NCBI GenBank assembly: GCA_009823505.1 | Contig: VZQC01003052.1 | Location: 2,830,701-2,894,700 of the forward strand | Direction: 5' to 3' | Source of the DNA: Rhizomys pruinosus | Lineage: Eukaryota; Chordata; Mammalia; Rodentia; Spalacidae | Length of the DNA: 64,000 nucleotides | Program-made: the position numbers and the translations under genes | In this document: positions 11,232-22,717 of the stretch, piece by piece | Layout: every line of letters starts with the position of its first letter | Numbering within the stretch: the stretch's first letter is position 1 | The notes under the pieces: model-generated | What the model was told of the DNA's origin: nothing | The model's input: the letters and a program-made list of their open reading frames with translations, nothing else | Databases searched by the model: none

Positions 11232-11308
11232 AGTTGGCTGGGGTGAAGCTCAGTGGTAAAGAGTAAACTTAACATGCACAAGACCTTGGATTTAATTTCT
11301 GACACCAG
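11232..11308 (+). mobile_element. ID SINE
   Basis: 'ggctggggtgaagctcagtgg' and 'gcacaagaccttggattta' match the tRNA-derived ID head with its A and B boxes. A (GA)n tract follows in place of the usual A-rich tail. Confidence 0.8.
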
Positions 11309-11317
11309 AGAGAGAAA

Positions 11318-11358
<41 letters not shown>
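11309..11358. repeat. (GA)n microsatellite
   Basis: GA repeat directly after the ID element, probably expanded from its tail. Confidence 0.95.
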
Positions 11359-11384
11359 TTGGGATGACTGAAGGAAGGCATTAA

Positions 11385-11500
11385 CATTGAGCAAGTTTCT
11401 AAAACTCTTTGACTTCAGTTTGATGATCTGTGAAATGAATAAAAATAGTACCTACCCTGTGGGGTTGGGAGGATTAAAAGAGACATTCGAAGGGCTTATA
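11385..11500 (-). mobile_element. MIR fragment
   Basis: 'gatgatctgtgaaatgaata', 'agtacctaccctgtggggtt' and 'gaggattaaaagagacat' follow antisense MIR order. Second MIR within 1 kb. Confidence 0.7.
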
Positions 11501-12668
11501 TGTCTATATAGCGTGTAGACTAATAGCCAGCTTGGGTGAAAGTCAGCCATGCTATAGCTTGATGATTAGCATTACCACACTATATGAAGAAGACAACCTG
11601 GGTTAATGGCAGACATTGTGACTTTGAACCTGTCCCTCAGGTTCCAACAGAAATAATTCTTAGAGAAGCTTGGCCTGTTTACTTCACACAGTTGTAAACT
11701 CACAAGGCATGATATGGGAATATCTGAAGTACATTATAAATGCAAGAGATGGATATTAAATGAAGGGTTCATGAACAGATCCTTCCATCTAGCTACAAAG
11801 TTTAGGTTCTCATCTCAAAGAGATAATTCTGTAAATGATGTTTTGTTTTCTTCGAAAAGTCTTTCTCTCTCCCTCCCCACCTCCCCATTACACTAGAGGT
11901 TCTGCAGTCCTAGAGGTGTCATTTCAGGTCATCTAGAAGGTGTTTATTATTTCCACTTAGGATATTTCAAGCTTGGACTTGCTAAGTCTTCCTCTCCACA
12001 CAGATTAGCACCTTCACAACCTGTGTTTGATTTTGTCAGAGGCTCTGCCATCCTCCGAGGCTCTGGAGGCTCTGGAGCATTTGGATGCTGTTTCGGTTTA
12101 TCGATTCTGCCTCTAAACGCTGTTCCTATCATGACTTTTCATTTTTCCCCTAATACGCTTTTCACATCTGACTTTTCTCCTTTATTCCACACCTGTTATA
12201 TTTTCCCAGGCCCAAGGGGGGTTAGACCTTGAATTTTTTTTGTCTCAGGCTAGGCTGAAAATCAATTCCATGATGTGTCTCCATTGACTATCATTGTGAC
12301 ATGCTACTCAGCCATGTATGCCTGGCAGCTGCATTACACCAGAAATCTGTCATCTGGATGTCCTCATTCCTCATCAACTAGTCCCACTGCGTCCTCCAAC
12401 CTCATCTCTCAGAAACCTATTGGTGACCCACCAAGATCAGAGCCAAGTCAGTCTCTGAAATGTTGTTTGTTCATTGCCAGTGTACCTCTGTCTCCATACC
12501 TTTGCCCCTGAGGGTTTCCCATACAGAAGTCTCCTCCAAACTGAGGAATCTGTATCCCGTATTTCTTTCACATTCCAGCTAAGAATACTTTCACGAAGAA
12601 GGCTTTTGTTTTGTTCTTGTCTCATAGGCTGCTTTCCTTCACTGTTCATGCCTTTATTATTGTTATTA
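11501..12668. other. Unique stretch left of the minisatellite
   Basis: No recognised repeat, RNA or gene. It has stop codons in every frame and no splice-bounded frame that I can support. Confidence 0.5.
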
Positions 12669-13993
12669 TCTCATGGATCTCCTATCATGGCTCTCCTATC
12701 ATGGCTCTCCTATCATGGCTATCAGATCATGGCTCTCCTATCATGGCTTTCCTATCACAGCTATCAGATCATGGCTCTCCTATCATGGCTCTCCTATCAC
12801 AGCTATCAGATCATGGCTCTCCTATCATGGCTCTCCTATCACAGCTATCAGATCATGGCTCTCCTATCATGGCTCTCCTATCACGGCTCTCCTATCATGG
12901 CTCTCCTAACATGGCTCTCCTATCATGGCTCTCCTATCATGGCTCTCCTATCACGGCTCTCCTAACATGGTTCTCTTCTCATGGCTTTCCTATCATGGCT
13001 CTCCTATCATGGCTCTCTTAACATGGCTCTCCTATCATGGCTCTCCTAACATGGCTCTCCTAACATGGCTCTCCTATCATGGCTCTCCTATCATGGCTCT
13101 CCTATCATGGCTCTCCTATCATGGCTCTCCTATCATGGCTCTCCTAACATGGCTCTCCTATCATGGCTCTCCTATCATGGCTCTCCTATCATGGCTCTCC
13201 TATCATGGCTCTCCTAACATGGCTCTCCTAACATGGCTCTCCTATCATGGCTCTCCTATCATGGCTCTCCTATCATGGCTCTCCTATCATGGCTCTCCTA
13301 ACATGGCTCTCCTAACATGGCTCTCCTATCATGGCTCTCCTATCATGGCTCTCCTATCATGGCTCTCCTATCATGGCTCTCCTAACATGGCTCTCCTAAC
13401 ATGGCTCTCCTATCATGGCTCTCCTATCATGGCTCTCCTATCATGGCTCTCCTATCATGGCTCTCCTAACATGGCTCTCCTAACATGGCTCTCCTATCAT
13501 GGCTCTCCTATCATGGCTCTCCTATCATGGCTCTCCTATCATGGCTCTCCTAACATGGCTCTCCTAACATGGCTCTCCTAACATGGCTCTCCTATCATGG
13601 CTCTCCTATCATGGCTCTCCTAACATGGCTCTCCTATCATGGCTCTCCTAACATGGCTCTCCTGTCATGGCTCTCTTAACATGGCTCTCCTAACATGGAT
13701 CTCCTATCATGGCTCTCCTATCATGGCTCTCCTAACATGGCTCTCCTAACATGGCTCTCCTAACATGGCTCTCCTAACATGGCTCTCCTATCATGGCTCT
13801 CCTATCATGGCTCTCCTATCATGGCTCTCCTAACATGGCTCTCCTAACATGGCTCTCCTAACATGGCTCTCCTATCATGGCTCTCCTATCATGGCTCTCC
13901 TAACATGGCTCTCCTAACACGGCTCTCCTAACACGGCTCTCCTAACGCGGCTATCAGATCATGGCTATCAGATCATGGCTATCAGATCATGGC
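12669..13993. repeat. 14-bp minisatellite with 84-bp higher-order repeat
   Basis: About 95 tandem copies of a 14-bp unit, TCTCCTATCATGGC, and point variants: TAAC for TATC, TATCAGATCATGGC, and CACAGC or CACGGC endings. From about 13047 to 13590 the TAAC variants recur exactly every 84 bp (13061, 13145, 13229, 13313, 13397, 13481, 13565), giving six-monomer higher-order units. Both edges of the array carry the TATCAG variant. Because 14 is not a multiple of 3 and the unit has no stop, all three plus-strand frames stay open with a 14-residue period. The frames of 78-218 aa are a consequence of the repeat, not genes. Confidence 0.97.
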
Positions 13994-14754
13994 ATAAGGT
14001 GCACTGTCATTATTGCCCAGTGCCCTGTGCACAGTCTACAGTCCATGGATAGACTTCTTCTCTTGACTTTATATCATCTCTCTTCTATTCAATTATAATC
14101 TCCCCGAGGTTTACTTATTACATCTTATTCACTCCTGAAACCCCCTAGAGAATCTAGTGTAGGGCTCTGCCAGCAGTGGGAACCTAGTTAAGACTTAAAG
14201 TGAATGTATGAATGCTAAGGAGAAATAGCTGGGCTCTGAGAGCCTACAGCCTCCCTTACCCCGGCTTAATAGTCCCATCTGCTCTGTGCTTTGAGTTTCC
14301 TTCCTGAGAAGAAGCTAGAGGACAGTCTGAGGCTAGTGACAACTGAAGGCTGTTCACGTATGTGAGATGGGCCAACTGTGGAGCAGTCAGTGTGTCAGGC
14401 AATGCCCATCCAGCAGCTGAGCATTCAGTGAGGCCTCAGTACTGGCTCCTGGCCTTGATGAGGGAATCCCAAAGCCACAGATGGGCACTTTTGCCTATTC
14501 CTGGAGCCAGCATAGATAAGTAGTGAAGCCAGGGCAGATACCTGGCTCTCCACAGTGTTTTCAACATCACCACAGCAAAGACAGAAGTATCTGCACAAAC
14601 TCAGGTTGATTAAATTCCACTGCTTTTAATTCCAGAGTATCTGTGTATTCAACATCTCTCCATAAGCCCAATTACTAGTTCAGTCCAAGTTCCCCATATC
14701 TCACATTTGAAGTATATAAAGAAGCTCCCAGATTTCCCTATAGCTACCCTTCTG
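13994..14754. other. Unique stretch right of the minisatellite
   Basis: No clear repeat or gene. About 14065-14185 has a weak L2-like 3' end ('gaatctagtgtagggctct'), too diverged to call. Confidence 0.4.
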
Positions 14755-15085
14755 TTTCAGTTATTTTTCCTGTTATTAGTATAAAATACCATGGCAAAGA
14801 TAAGAGAGGAAAGGTTTGTTCTAGCTACAGTTCATGGATACAGCTCATTAAGGTGGGACGTCGCGGCAGCAGGGGCTCGAAGCAGTGGGTCACGTTGTGT
14901 CCACAAGAGAGTGATGAGTGCCTTGCTCCCCTTCTTCTTGTGTAGCCGGGGAGCCTAGGCCATGGTATGGCGCTCCCCTCAGTGGGTGGGTCTTCCTCCT
15001 TCAATGAACCTAGCCTAATAATTCATCATAGGCATGCTCAGGGGCTTGTCTGCTAGGTTATCCAGAGCCGTCAAATTGACAATAT
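14755..15085. repeat. Old LTR-like rodent repeat
   Basis: 'aaataccatggcaaagata', 'aggaaaggtttgttctagct' and the terminal 'gtcaaattgacaatatgagc' follow the same layout as the repeat at 651-850. Family not assigned. Confidence 0.45.
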
Positions 15086-15422
15086 GAGCCATCACACCCT
15101 CTCTCTCTACTTCTATCCTCTGTCCGCATTGCCATGAAGTTGGCTTCCTAGGAAATAACAAACACACAAAACAGTGATTCAACTGATCCTACTGACTTTG
15201 CTGCCTACCAAGAGAAATGTCGAATTAATGAAGTGGTCATGCAAATCTTTAGCACTGTGATTCTACATTTGGCTTCCCCTTGCACTTCTTTGTGACACAC
15301 CATGGGAAATAACAAGTAGAATTTCTCAACAATCCCAGATTAGGCTGCATCCTTTGGAAAGGGTGTCCAATTTTTTTTTTTCCTAGAAAACAAAAGGCCA
15401 CATTGAATAAATTACTCTTTAA
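15086..15422. other. Unique stretch
   Basis: No repeat or gene recognised. A T-rich run lies at 15371-15383. Confidence 0.45.
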
Positions 15423-15540
15423 GTGCCCGGTGTGGCTTTAATCCCAGCACTTGGGAGGCAGAGACAGGTGGATCTCTATGAGTTCAAGGCCAGCTGGGAC
15501 TAAAGGGAGACCCTGTCTCAAAAAAATACAACAACAACAA
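15423..15540 (+). mobile_element. Internally deleted B1 SINE
   Basis: Sense B1 missing part of its head ('gcccggtgtggctttaatc') and the middle 'ctggtctacatagtgagctc' block. It ends in 'gaccctgtctcaaaaaaata' with a (CAA)n tail. Confidence 0.88.
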
Positions 15541-15568
15541 AAAATCCTCTTTGAGTCTTCAAGAAGCA

Positions 15569-16277
<709 letters not shown>

Positions 16278-16355
16278 TCCTTAGCCTCTCAGTTCTTTGA
16301 GGACTGTGGCTGAGTCTTACTCTGGAATTGAGCACAGTGCCTAAGGCATAGATTG
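16278..16355 (+). mobile_element. L2/MIR-type 3' end fragment
   Basis: 'tttgaggactgtggctgagt' followed by 'gagcacagtgcctaaggca' matches the shared 3' terminal text of the L2 and MIR families. Diverged. Confidence 0.5.
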
Positions 16356-16439
16356 GAGGGCTCATTTGTCATTTGTGGGCTGTTTGCTATTTTACTCCTT
16401 TTCTGGATTTGGAGGCATTATCCATTTCATGAGTCTTGG

Positions 16440-16745
16440 CGTAAGATCAGAGCATGCTTCTCAATAAAGAAATGGAACAACCTGACCCCCCCGCTGGAAG
16501 GTGGGGCTGTGGGGGTTTGGGCACAACAGCCTGCAAATTGGTTTTACATGAAGGATGCTTGTACTCATGGATTATCACTTATAGCTAAAAAAATAAAAAA
16601 AAACTGAAAGATGCAGGGCAGTTATGGCAAAAAGCATGATAAGGAATGGGGTGGGTAGGGATGGGGGGGGAAGGGAAAGGGAAATATGCCTGAACTGAAT
16701 TGGAAAATGATGTATGAAATGCACAAAGCATCAATAAAAAAAAAT
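16440..16745 (+). mobile_element. Retroposon 3' end, unclassified
   Basis: The segment is the reverse complement of 62333-62610. Shared blocks include the C-rich 'gacccccccgctggaag', 'caaattggttttacatga', 'gatgcagggcagttatgg' and 'gcacaaagcatcaataaa'. It ends in a poly(A) tail after AATAAA, so it moved through an RNA copy. The copy at 62 kb adjoins L1 ORF2 text, so it may be an L1 3' UTR variant. Confidence 0.6.
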
Positions 16746-16940
16746 TCAAAATAGTACACATATATATAAAAATAAAAAATAAAGAAATGAGGACTTCTCA
16801 TTTTACATCCCCAGCTACGAGTATAGCACAGCCTAAGACCTGCACTTAATTGATCAGAGGGCAGTGCAGTTGACATAGGCCCCATAAGGCCGAGCTTCTG
16901 GGCAGCAGCAGGGCAGGTACATCAGAGATGGTTGCTGGGA

Positions 16941-17088
16941 GCTGGATGTTGTGGCACACGCCTTTAATCCCAGCACTCCGGAGGCAGAGGCAGGCAGGTC
17001 TCTGTGAGTTCAAGCCCCAGCCTGGTCTACATAGTGAGTTCCAGGCCACCTGGGACTAAAGGGAGACCCTGTTTCAAAAAGACTAAAT
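16941..17088 (+). mobile_element. B1 SINE
   Basis: Sense B1 ('cacgcctttaatcccagcac' to 'gaccctgtttcaaaaagac'). Its tail has become (TAAA)n and (TTAA)n up to about 17115. Confidence 0.93.
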
Positions 17089-17356
17089 AAATAAATTAAT
17101 TAATTAATTAATTAAATAGATAGTTGCTTGGGTTCAGAAAACACCACAGCTTTGTCCTGAGTGTTGTTCTATGGCATGATTTTGCCTGAGGCCCAGGGTA
17201 TACCCCAGTCTTCCTGGCTCTGTCTTGTTTGTAAGTCCTAGTCTTTAGGCTTCTGGATGATTCTGTGGTCCATCCATTACCCTTCAATTAATTCCTCTTC
17301 CTCTTGATTTATATTGGTCATTCAGTAAACATTTGTTATTGTTAAAAGGATTTGTG

Positions 17357-17508
17357 GGCCGAGCATGGTGGTGCACACTTTTAATCCCAGCACTCGGGAG
17401 GCAGAGGCAGGCAGATATCTGTGAGTTGAAGCCCCGATCTGGTCTACATAATGAGTTCCAGGTCAGCTGGGGCTCTAGGGAGACCCTGTCTCAAAAAGAC
17501 CAAAAAAA
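17357..17508 (+). mobile_element. B1 SINE
   Basis: Full-length sense B1 from 'gggccgagcatggtggtgc' to 'ctgtctcaaaaagacc'. Confidence 0.94.
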
Positions 17509-17680
17509 TTTTTTGTGTGTGGATAGACAAGGATGGGCCAAGATAAAACTGACAGGTCCTGGGTCCCTATGGCTCTCTCCTTTCTGAATATGTCCTATTT
17601 CTGAGCTCGCTGCCTACCTCCATTCCACTAGCATCAAAACAGCTCTGTCTTCCTATTTTAGGAAAGATAAATTGGGGGCT

Positions 17681-18122
17681 TGAGAGATGGTTTAGTTGTT
17701 AAAAGCACTTGTACCCATGTAATCATGAAGACTGGAGGTGGGATCCCAGTACCCATGTCATGATCATGAAGACTGGAGTTGGGATCCCAGTACCCATGTC
17801 ATGATCATGAAGACTGGAGGTGGGATCCCAGTACCCATGTAATGACCATGAAGACTGGAGGTGGGATCCCAGTACCCATGTCATGATCAGGGATACACAC
17901 CTTTAACTCCAGCCCTAAGGGAGGTGGGGAAAAGAGGACCCCTGGGGCTTTCTGGCATCCAGCCTAGTGGAGAAAATTCAAGTCTTAGGCTTGGGGAGAG
18001 ATCCTGCCTTAAAGAATAGATGTAAAGTCACAGAGGGAGACAGATGATGCCCTCTTCTGGCCTTCATAGATCCCAGATGTGCACACAAACCTCTCCCACT
18101 TACACAAATTAAGTAATTAAAT
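17681..18122 (+). mobile_element. B4-like composite SINE with internal tandem expansion
   Basis: The head 'ttgagagatggtttagttg' is tRNA-like. The middle 'cacacctttaactccagccc' is B1-like, and the tail has 'gatgccctcttctggcc'. This order is that of the B4 composite family, although my match is by eye. The region just after the head is amplified: a 41-bp unit ('gtacccatgtcatgatcatg...') occurs about 4.4 times at 17711-17889, lengthening the element. Confidence 0.65.
17711..17889. repeat. 41-bp tandem repeat inside a SINE
   Basis: Units start at 17711 (38 bp, lacking ATG), 17749, 17790 and 17831, with a partial copy from 17872. Units differ by single bases, which suggests recent amplification. 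Confidence 0.92.
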
Positions 18123-18169
18123 CTCTAAAAAGAAAAGATGTAAGAAGCTAATAAAATGATAAGAGTACA

Positions 18170-18915
18170 AAAGGCCAGTAAACATTTGAAAAAATGTTTA
18201 ACATCATCATCTGTGAGACAAATGTAAATAGATTAATAATAATAAATGAAAATAGTCATTAATAAAATAAATAACAATAAATGCTGGTGATGATACAGAT
18301 GATACAGGTGTAAAGGGAACCCTTCCCCCATTCCACTGTGGGATGTAAACTAGTCTAGTATGGAGGGTCTTCAAAAAAAAACTAAAATTAGATCTACCTT
18401 AAGACCCAGTTATACATCTCCTGGGTATTTATCTGAAGGATTCCATTTCTACCTATCACAGAGATGTTGCACATTGATGTTTATTGAAATACTATTCACA
18501 ATAGTCAAGATAGGCTACCAGTCTAGGTGTCTAACAACAGAATGGAATGGAATTTTATTCAGCCATAAAGAAGAATGAATTTACGTTATTTGTAGGAAAA
18601 TGATTGCAACTGGAGATAATTATATTAAGGGATTTAAATTAGATCCAGAAAGACAAATGCCACATATTGTCTTGTTTGTACATCCAAATTGAAATCATGT
18701 GTGTATATGTGACATGAAAGTACAAGTGAAACCTCAGAGGGGACAAAAGAGACTGACAGATGGGAAGGGGAGAGAAGAGCAGGGTATGGGGGACATGGGG
18801 GTACATGGTTAAAGTATATATACATTGTATACTTGCATGAAAATATACTCTTGAAACCAGTATTATGTATAATGAACATACACAGATTAAAACTTTAATA
18901 AAACATAAAAAAGAA
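18170..18915 (+). mobile_element. L1 LINE 3' end, old copy
   Basis: Sense L1 text: 'agacccagttatacatctcc', 'attcagccataaagaagaat', 'agatccagaaagacaaatg', then a purine-rich 3' UTR and A-rich tail. No frame is intact. Confidence 0.8.
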
Positions 18916-19269
18916 ATTTATATGAAGTTAGTATTTAGAAGCAACAAAATATGACCATTCTAAGAAATGTTTGTCTTTCCAAAAGGATAATTTTGTGGTT
19001 TAGTTGAATGGCTGCCTAGTGATGGGCTTTGAGGTTCCCATTAATCTGGACAATTTTATAGCAGGAAAACCTTTGCGGCAATCTCAGGCCACAGAATGTG
19101 TCTATTTGTAAGATGGATTCCGTGTGTGTAGTGCTTATTTGTGTGGTACTGTAGGGGTACTTAATACACAAATTAGGTATAGTCTTGAAGTGTAGGGCAT
19201 GTGGTTTGCTCAGAACTGATACAATAGACAAGAGCAGAGAAATACAAGAAGGTTCTAGTCAACTGAGCC
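18916..19269. other. Unique stretch
   Basis: No repeat or gene recognised. Confidence 0.4.
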
Positions 19270-19620
19270 CTATTAGAAAAGTATATTTTCAGCCTCTCCT
19301 TGTTACATTGCTGGCAGACTCCTAAAATGGAGGTGCAGCTCCCAATATTCTGAAACAGCAGGTCTGAATTTAGCCAGAGCAAGTCCTTCTGCCTATTGGG
19401 AAACCAACCAATCCCAGGGTAAGCCGCCCAGCCTATGTCATGGAAAGTTACACGAACCTGTAAAAGCATATAAAAGCTGTCTGCCTTCCACTGCGGGTTG
19501 TTGTCTCTCTGATCCTGAGAAGCAATCCAGTGGTTTGAGGACACCTCCCCCAATAAACTGCTGGCCCCCAAGGGGGTGTCTTGGTTGGTGGTCTTCGCTG
19601 CTGGATTTCATTCATTCCCT
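19270..19620 (+). repeat. Candidate solo LTR
   Basis: Layout suggests an LTR: a TATA-like 'catataaaagctgt' (19466-19479), then AATAAA about 85 bp downstream (19552-19557), then a GT-rich stretch. I could not find matching target duplications or a clear TG...CA boundary, so the ends are approximate and the family is unknown. A processed host promoter segment is possible. Confidence 0.4.
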
Positions 19621-19685
19621 TCAGTGAAGTTCTATTTTTCTAAACTGGTTGTCTCTTGTCCGGTGTACACACCCATTTAATAGGT

Positions 19686-19731
19686 GTTTGTTTTTTTGTT
19701 TGTTTGTTTGTTTGTTTGTTTTTGTTGTTTT
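19686..19731. repeat. (TTTG)n simple repeat
   Basis: GTTT repeated about nine times with one T-run interruption. Confidence 0.95.
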
Positions 19732-19867
19732 GAGGTCTCAAAGCTATCAAACATTCTTCTCTACAGCTAATTCAACTGTCCAGTCTTGGACTTCAAGTTA
19801 GGGAGTAGGACACCAGACATGGAGAGAGGTGAACACAAAGCAAATTGAATATAGAAAATGCCCGCAC

Positions 19868-19975
19868 ATCTTCTCTTGCGATCCTCACAGGAAACCCTGC
19901 ATGCCGGCTCAGAGGACGAAGCTAAAGTTCCAGAGGTTAAGGGACTTCACAAGTCCTGGGAGGACCTTCTAAAGG
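19868..19975 (+). mobile_element. MIR fragment
   Basis: 'gatcctcacaggaaaccctg' followed by 'agaggttaagggacttcaca' is the sense MIR core and its downstream landmark. Confidence 0.6.
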
Positions 19976-20890
19976 GGGCTCTTGGTGCAGGCTTTGATTC
20001 ACACTGATTAAGCCTACTGAATTTGCTGAACAAGTAAAGGAAAAAAGAGACTTGCCAAGTGAGCCTGAGAGCCTGCAGCATGGCGCCCAGCCAGCCACTG
20101 AGGCAGCACTTGCACCTTGCTGTGAAGCTTTCTGTTGCTGTGAAATGTCTTGCTGTGAGCTGACTGAAGGAAATCCAATTGAAGGTTCGCCCACCCTTTG
20201 TCGGCCCCCCTCCCACCACGGGGCTTTACTTTTTGCAGCAGGAGGGCCAGCGAGGTTACTTCCTCTCTCTTTGCCTGCGATTCTGACAGGAAGTTAGCCT
20301 TAATCTGCCGACTCATTCTGATGTGATTGCTTTGGAAGTCACTCCAAAGTCACCAAGGCTAAAAAGGATGTGGCTGTTAAGATAGAAATGCATTTCAGTT
20401 AATACCTCTGTGGCCCTGAAGCTAAGCCAGTGCCAGCCCTAATTCCTAAAGAAAAACAAATCCACAATAATCCATCTTCTAATTCTGTGCAGACTGGCAC
20501 GACACCAGATCATATTGGCTGTGAGTCCTCTTTTCTTCACACCAAGCTCAGACCAAACCCTCATGGGGCTGAATTTAAGGTCAGAAAGTTGTACACATAG
20601 AAGTGTGTGGCTTACGGTTAGGTTAGCTGAAATAACCTTTTCTTTCATCAGAGAAACAAGCCCATTCTTTTTCAATGGAAAATCAACTTGAGTGAGCTAC
20701 AGAATAGAAAACCATTCATTTTGCAGGGTATAGGCAAAGACTTGGTTGGGCTAAACTTGGCTTTTTCTCCTTGTTTCCTTTTGTGTAGCATTGATTTTAC
20801 TTTATCCCTGGCCTCGGGGAGAAACACTCTGATTTTTACTTATTCACACTGAGCCGCATGGACTCTCGGTCCATGGCTTCCAAGAAATAG
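19976..20890. other. Unique stretch with paired Ets-like motifs
   Basis: No repeat or gene recognised. GC content is locally higher at 20190-20300, where 'acttcctct' and 'acaggaagtt' lie near each other. It could be a conserved non-coding element, but no alignment is available. Overlapping frames on both strands lack domains. Confidence 0.35.
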
Positions 20891-20891
20891 T

Positions 20892-20904
20892 TGTTTTTTT
20901 TTTG

Positions 20905-20935
<31 letters not shown>

Positions 20936-20976
20936 TTGGTCTTTTTGAGACAGGGTCTCCTTGTAGCCCCAGTTGT
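20892..20976 (-). mobile_element. 5'-truncated B1 SINE
   Basis: Only the 3' half of B1 is present: a (TTTTG)n-rich tail, then 'gagacagggtctccttgtag' and 'ccccagttgt', where it stops. Confidence 0.88.
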
Positions 20977-21269
20977 ATGAATTCTGGGAAACTAGGACCT
21001 AACAATAACTAAAGTGATGAGATAACTAAAATAATGTTTTGGAAAGTTAATTATCTCTGGTAGCAGCAAAGGTAAAGAAAAAAAAGTTAAATATCAACAA
21101 GGTTGTGAAACCACAAATTGTGTCAGTGTTTCAAGAGTGAGATTCTCATCCAGCTTTGAATCTATAAAGATGTTTCTTATCTTCTAGTAATTTCATTTCT
21201 TGATCCTAGGGAAAGTGTTTTATTCGTGTAAACTGAAAAAGCTTTTCTTCCATTTAAATAGAAATTCTG

Positions 21270-21488
21270 CAGGCTGGAGAGATGGCTTAGTTGAGAGCGC
21301 CAACTGCTCTTGCCGAGGACCCGGGTTCGATTCCCAGCACCCACATGGTGGCTAAGAACCATCTTTAACTCCATTTCCAGGGGAACCCGACACCCTCTTC
21401 TGACCTCTGCGGCATTGCACGACACGGGTGCACCAACCTACATGCAGACAGTACACTCAATACACATAAAAATAATAAATCTTAAAAA
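21270..21488 (+). mobile_element. B2 SINE (short form) with 10-bp target duplication
   Basis: Sense B2 with a small deletion in the head. Direct repeats 'agaaattctg' flank it at 21260-21269 and 21489-21498. Confidence 0.94.
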
Positions 21489-21498
21489 GAAATTCTGT

Positions 21499-22091
21499 AA
21501 AAACACTACAGCATAAATCCCTCCGTACTTTGGTATTCTGCTCACAGAATGCTACGTAAAAAGGAGAGGGGCTGTCTTAAAGCCATGACTGACAGGATGA
21601 ATGCTCCTTAGGGAGCATCGGGAGGGAAGAGAAGAAAAGCAATGATCGGCATTCAAACTTCAATCAGATATCCTTGGGAACATCTATGAGACTGAAGATG
21701 CCCAAAATATTTGCAGAGATGATTAAATGAAAACAGTCTTGGGTAGACTTTAGATAAAAGAATGTAGGGATTAGTTATGAAATGATACCAGTAGTAAAGT
21801 TTATGTTCTATAGCTTCCTATTTTCAGATTTAAAAAATGTGCTATTTACTTTTTCATTCCTTCTCTTGATGATTGAACTCGTGTTCAGGAGGCCCATCTG
21901 GGGACACCAGGAAGAAGCATTGTTGGTGCTTAGCCTTGGCCGGTGCAGGAAATGGTGCCCATTCCCCTCCTGCCTGCAGCAGTGTGGAAGCCTCGGTAGA
22001 CACCGGCACTGCCACACTCCAAGCATAGACCTAGTCCAAAATTTGAATCTTGTATTTCTCAAAATTAACCTATTTGAATCTGTAAAATAAA
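21499..22091. other. Unique stretch
   Basis: No repeat recognised. A plus-strand frame of 102 aa (21782-22090) and an opposing 84-aa frame have no domain signature. I treat both as chance. Confidence 0.45.
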
Positions 22092-22099
22092 GTACTCTG

Positions 22100-22333
22100 G
22101 GGCTGGAGAGATGGCCTAGCAGTTAAGAGCGCCAACTGCTCTTGCAGAAGACCCAGGTTCGATCCCCAGCACCCACACGGCGTCTAAGAATCGTCTTTAA
22201 CTCCAGTCCCAGGGGAATTCGACACCCTCTTCTGACCTCCGTGGCACTGCACGACGCGGGTGTACCAACCTACGTGCAGACAGTACACTCATACAAATAA
22301 AAAATAAATAAAATTAAAAAATATATTAAAAAG
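22100..22333 (+). mobile_element. B2 SINE (short form)
   Basis: Sense B2 with most CpGs retained. The flanking 'gtactctg' occurs at 22092-22099 and 22334-22341. Confidence 0.95.
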
Positions 22334-22364
22334 GTACTCTGAGAATTTCTGCATTAGCAAACAT

Positions 22365-22717
22365 TTTCTCTTTAATTTTATATTATTTTAAAATATGCAT
22401 GCATACCCTCCATTCATATACCAAGATTATAAACTCTGAAAATAAGTGGTAGGTTAATTCTAGAGCCTGTTAAGGGATTAACATTATAAGAGCACAGTTG
22501 CTATCAGATAAAGAGGAATATAACATTAACATTGCTCAGTTTGCCTTACAACTTAGGTACTTGGTGCTAGCATCCACAGATAAGGGATACCATTCTTCAT
22601 TTGTTTTTCTGGGGCTGCGTTACTTCACTGAGCATAATATGCTCTAGTTCCTCCATTTACCTGTAAAGTTCAGGATGTCATCTTTATTTACTAATGCATG
22701 GCACTCATCCTGGTGGT
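22365..22717 (-). mobile_element. L1 LINE 3' fragment
   Basis: Antisense L1. It aligns with 2100-2240: 'ttgccttacaacttaggtac', 'ttggtgctagcatccaca', 'gttcctccatttacctgtaa'. Confidence 0.7.

Noticed and set aside
11232..11308. Possible tRNA gene (A/B-box-like sequence)
   Set aside because: It is the tRNA-derived ID SINE head with an expanded simple-repeat tail and no complete cloverleaf. The same reasoning applies to all B2 heads.
12473..13581. Long overlapping plus-strand frames of 78-218 aa in three phases
   Set aside because: They are the unavoidable reading of a stop-free 14-bp tandem repeat. No start context, domain or unique residues.
12669..13993. Regular short repeats as a possible CRISPR array
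   Set aside because: Units are contiguous without spacers, and the host is a rodent.
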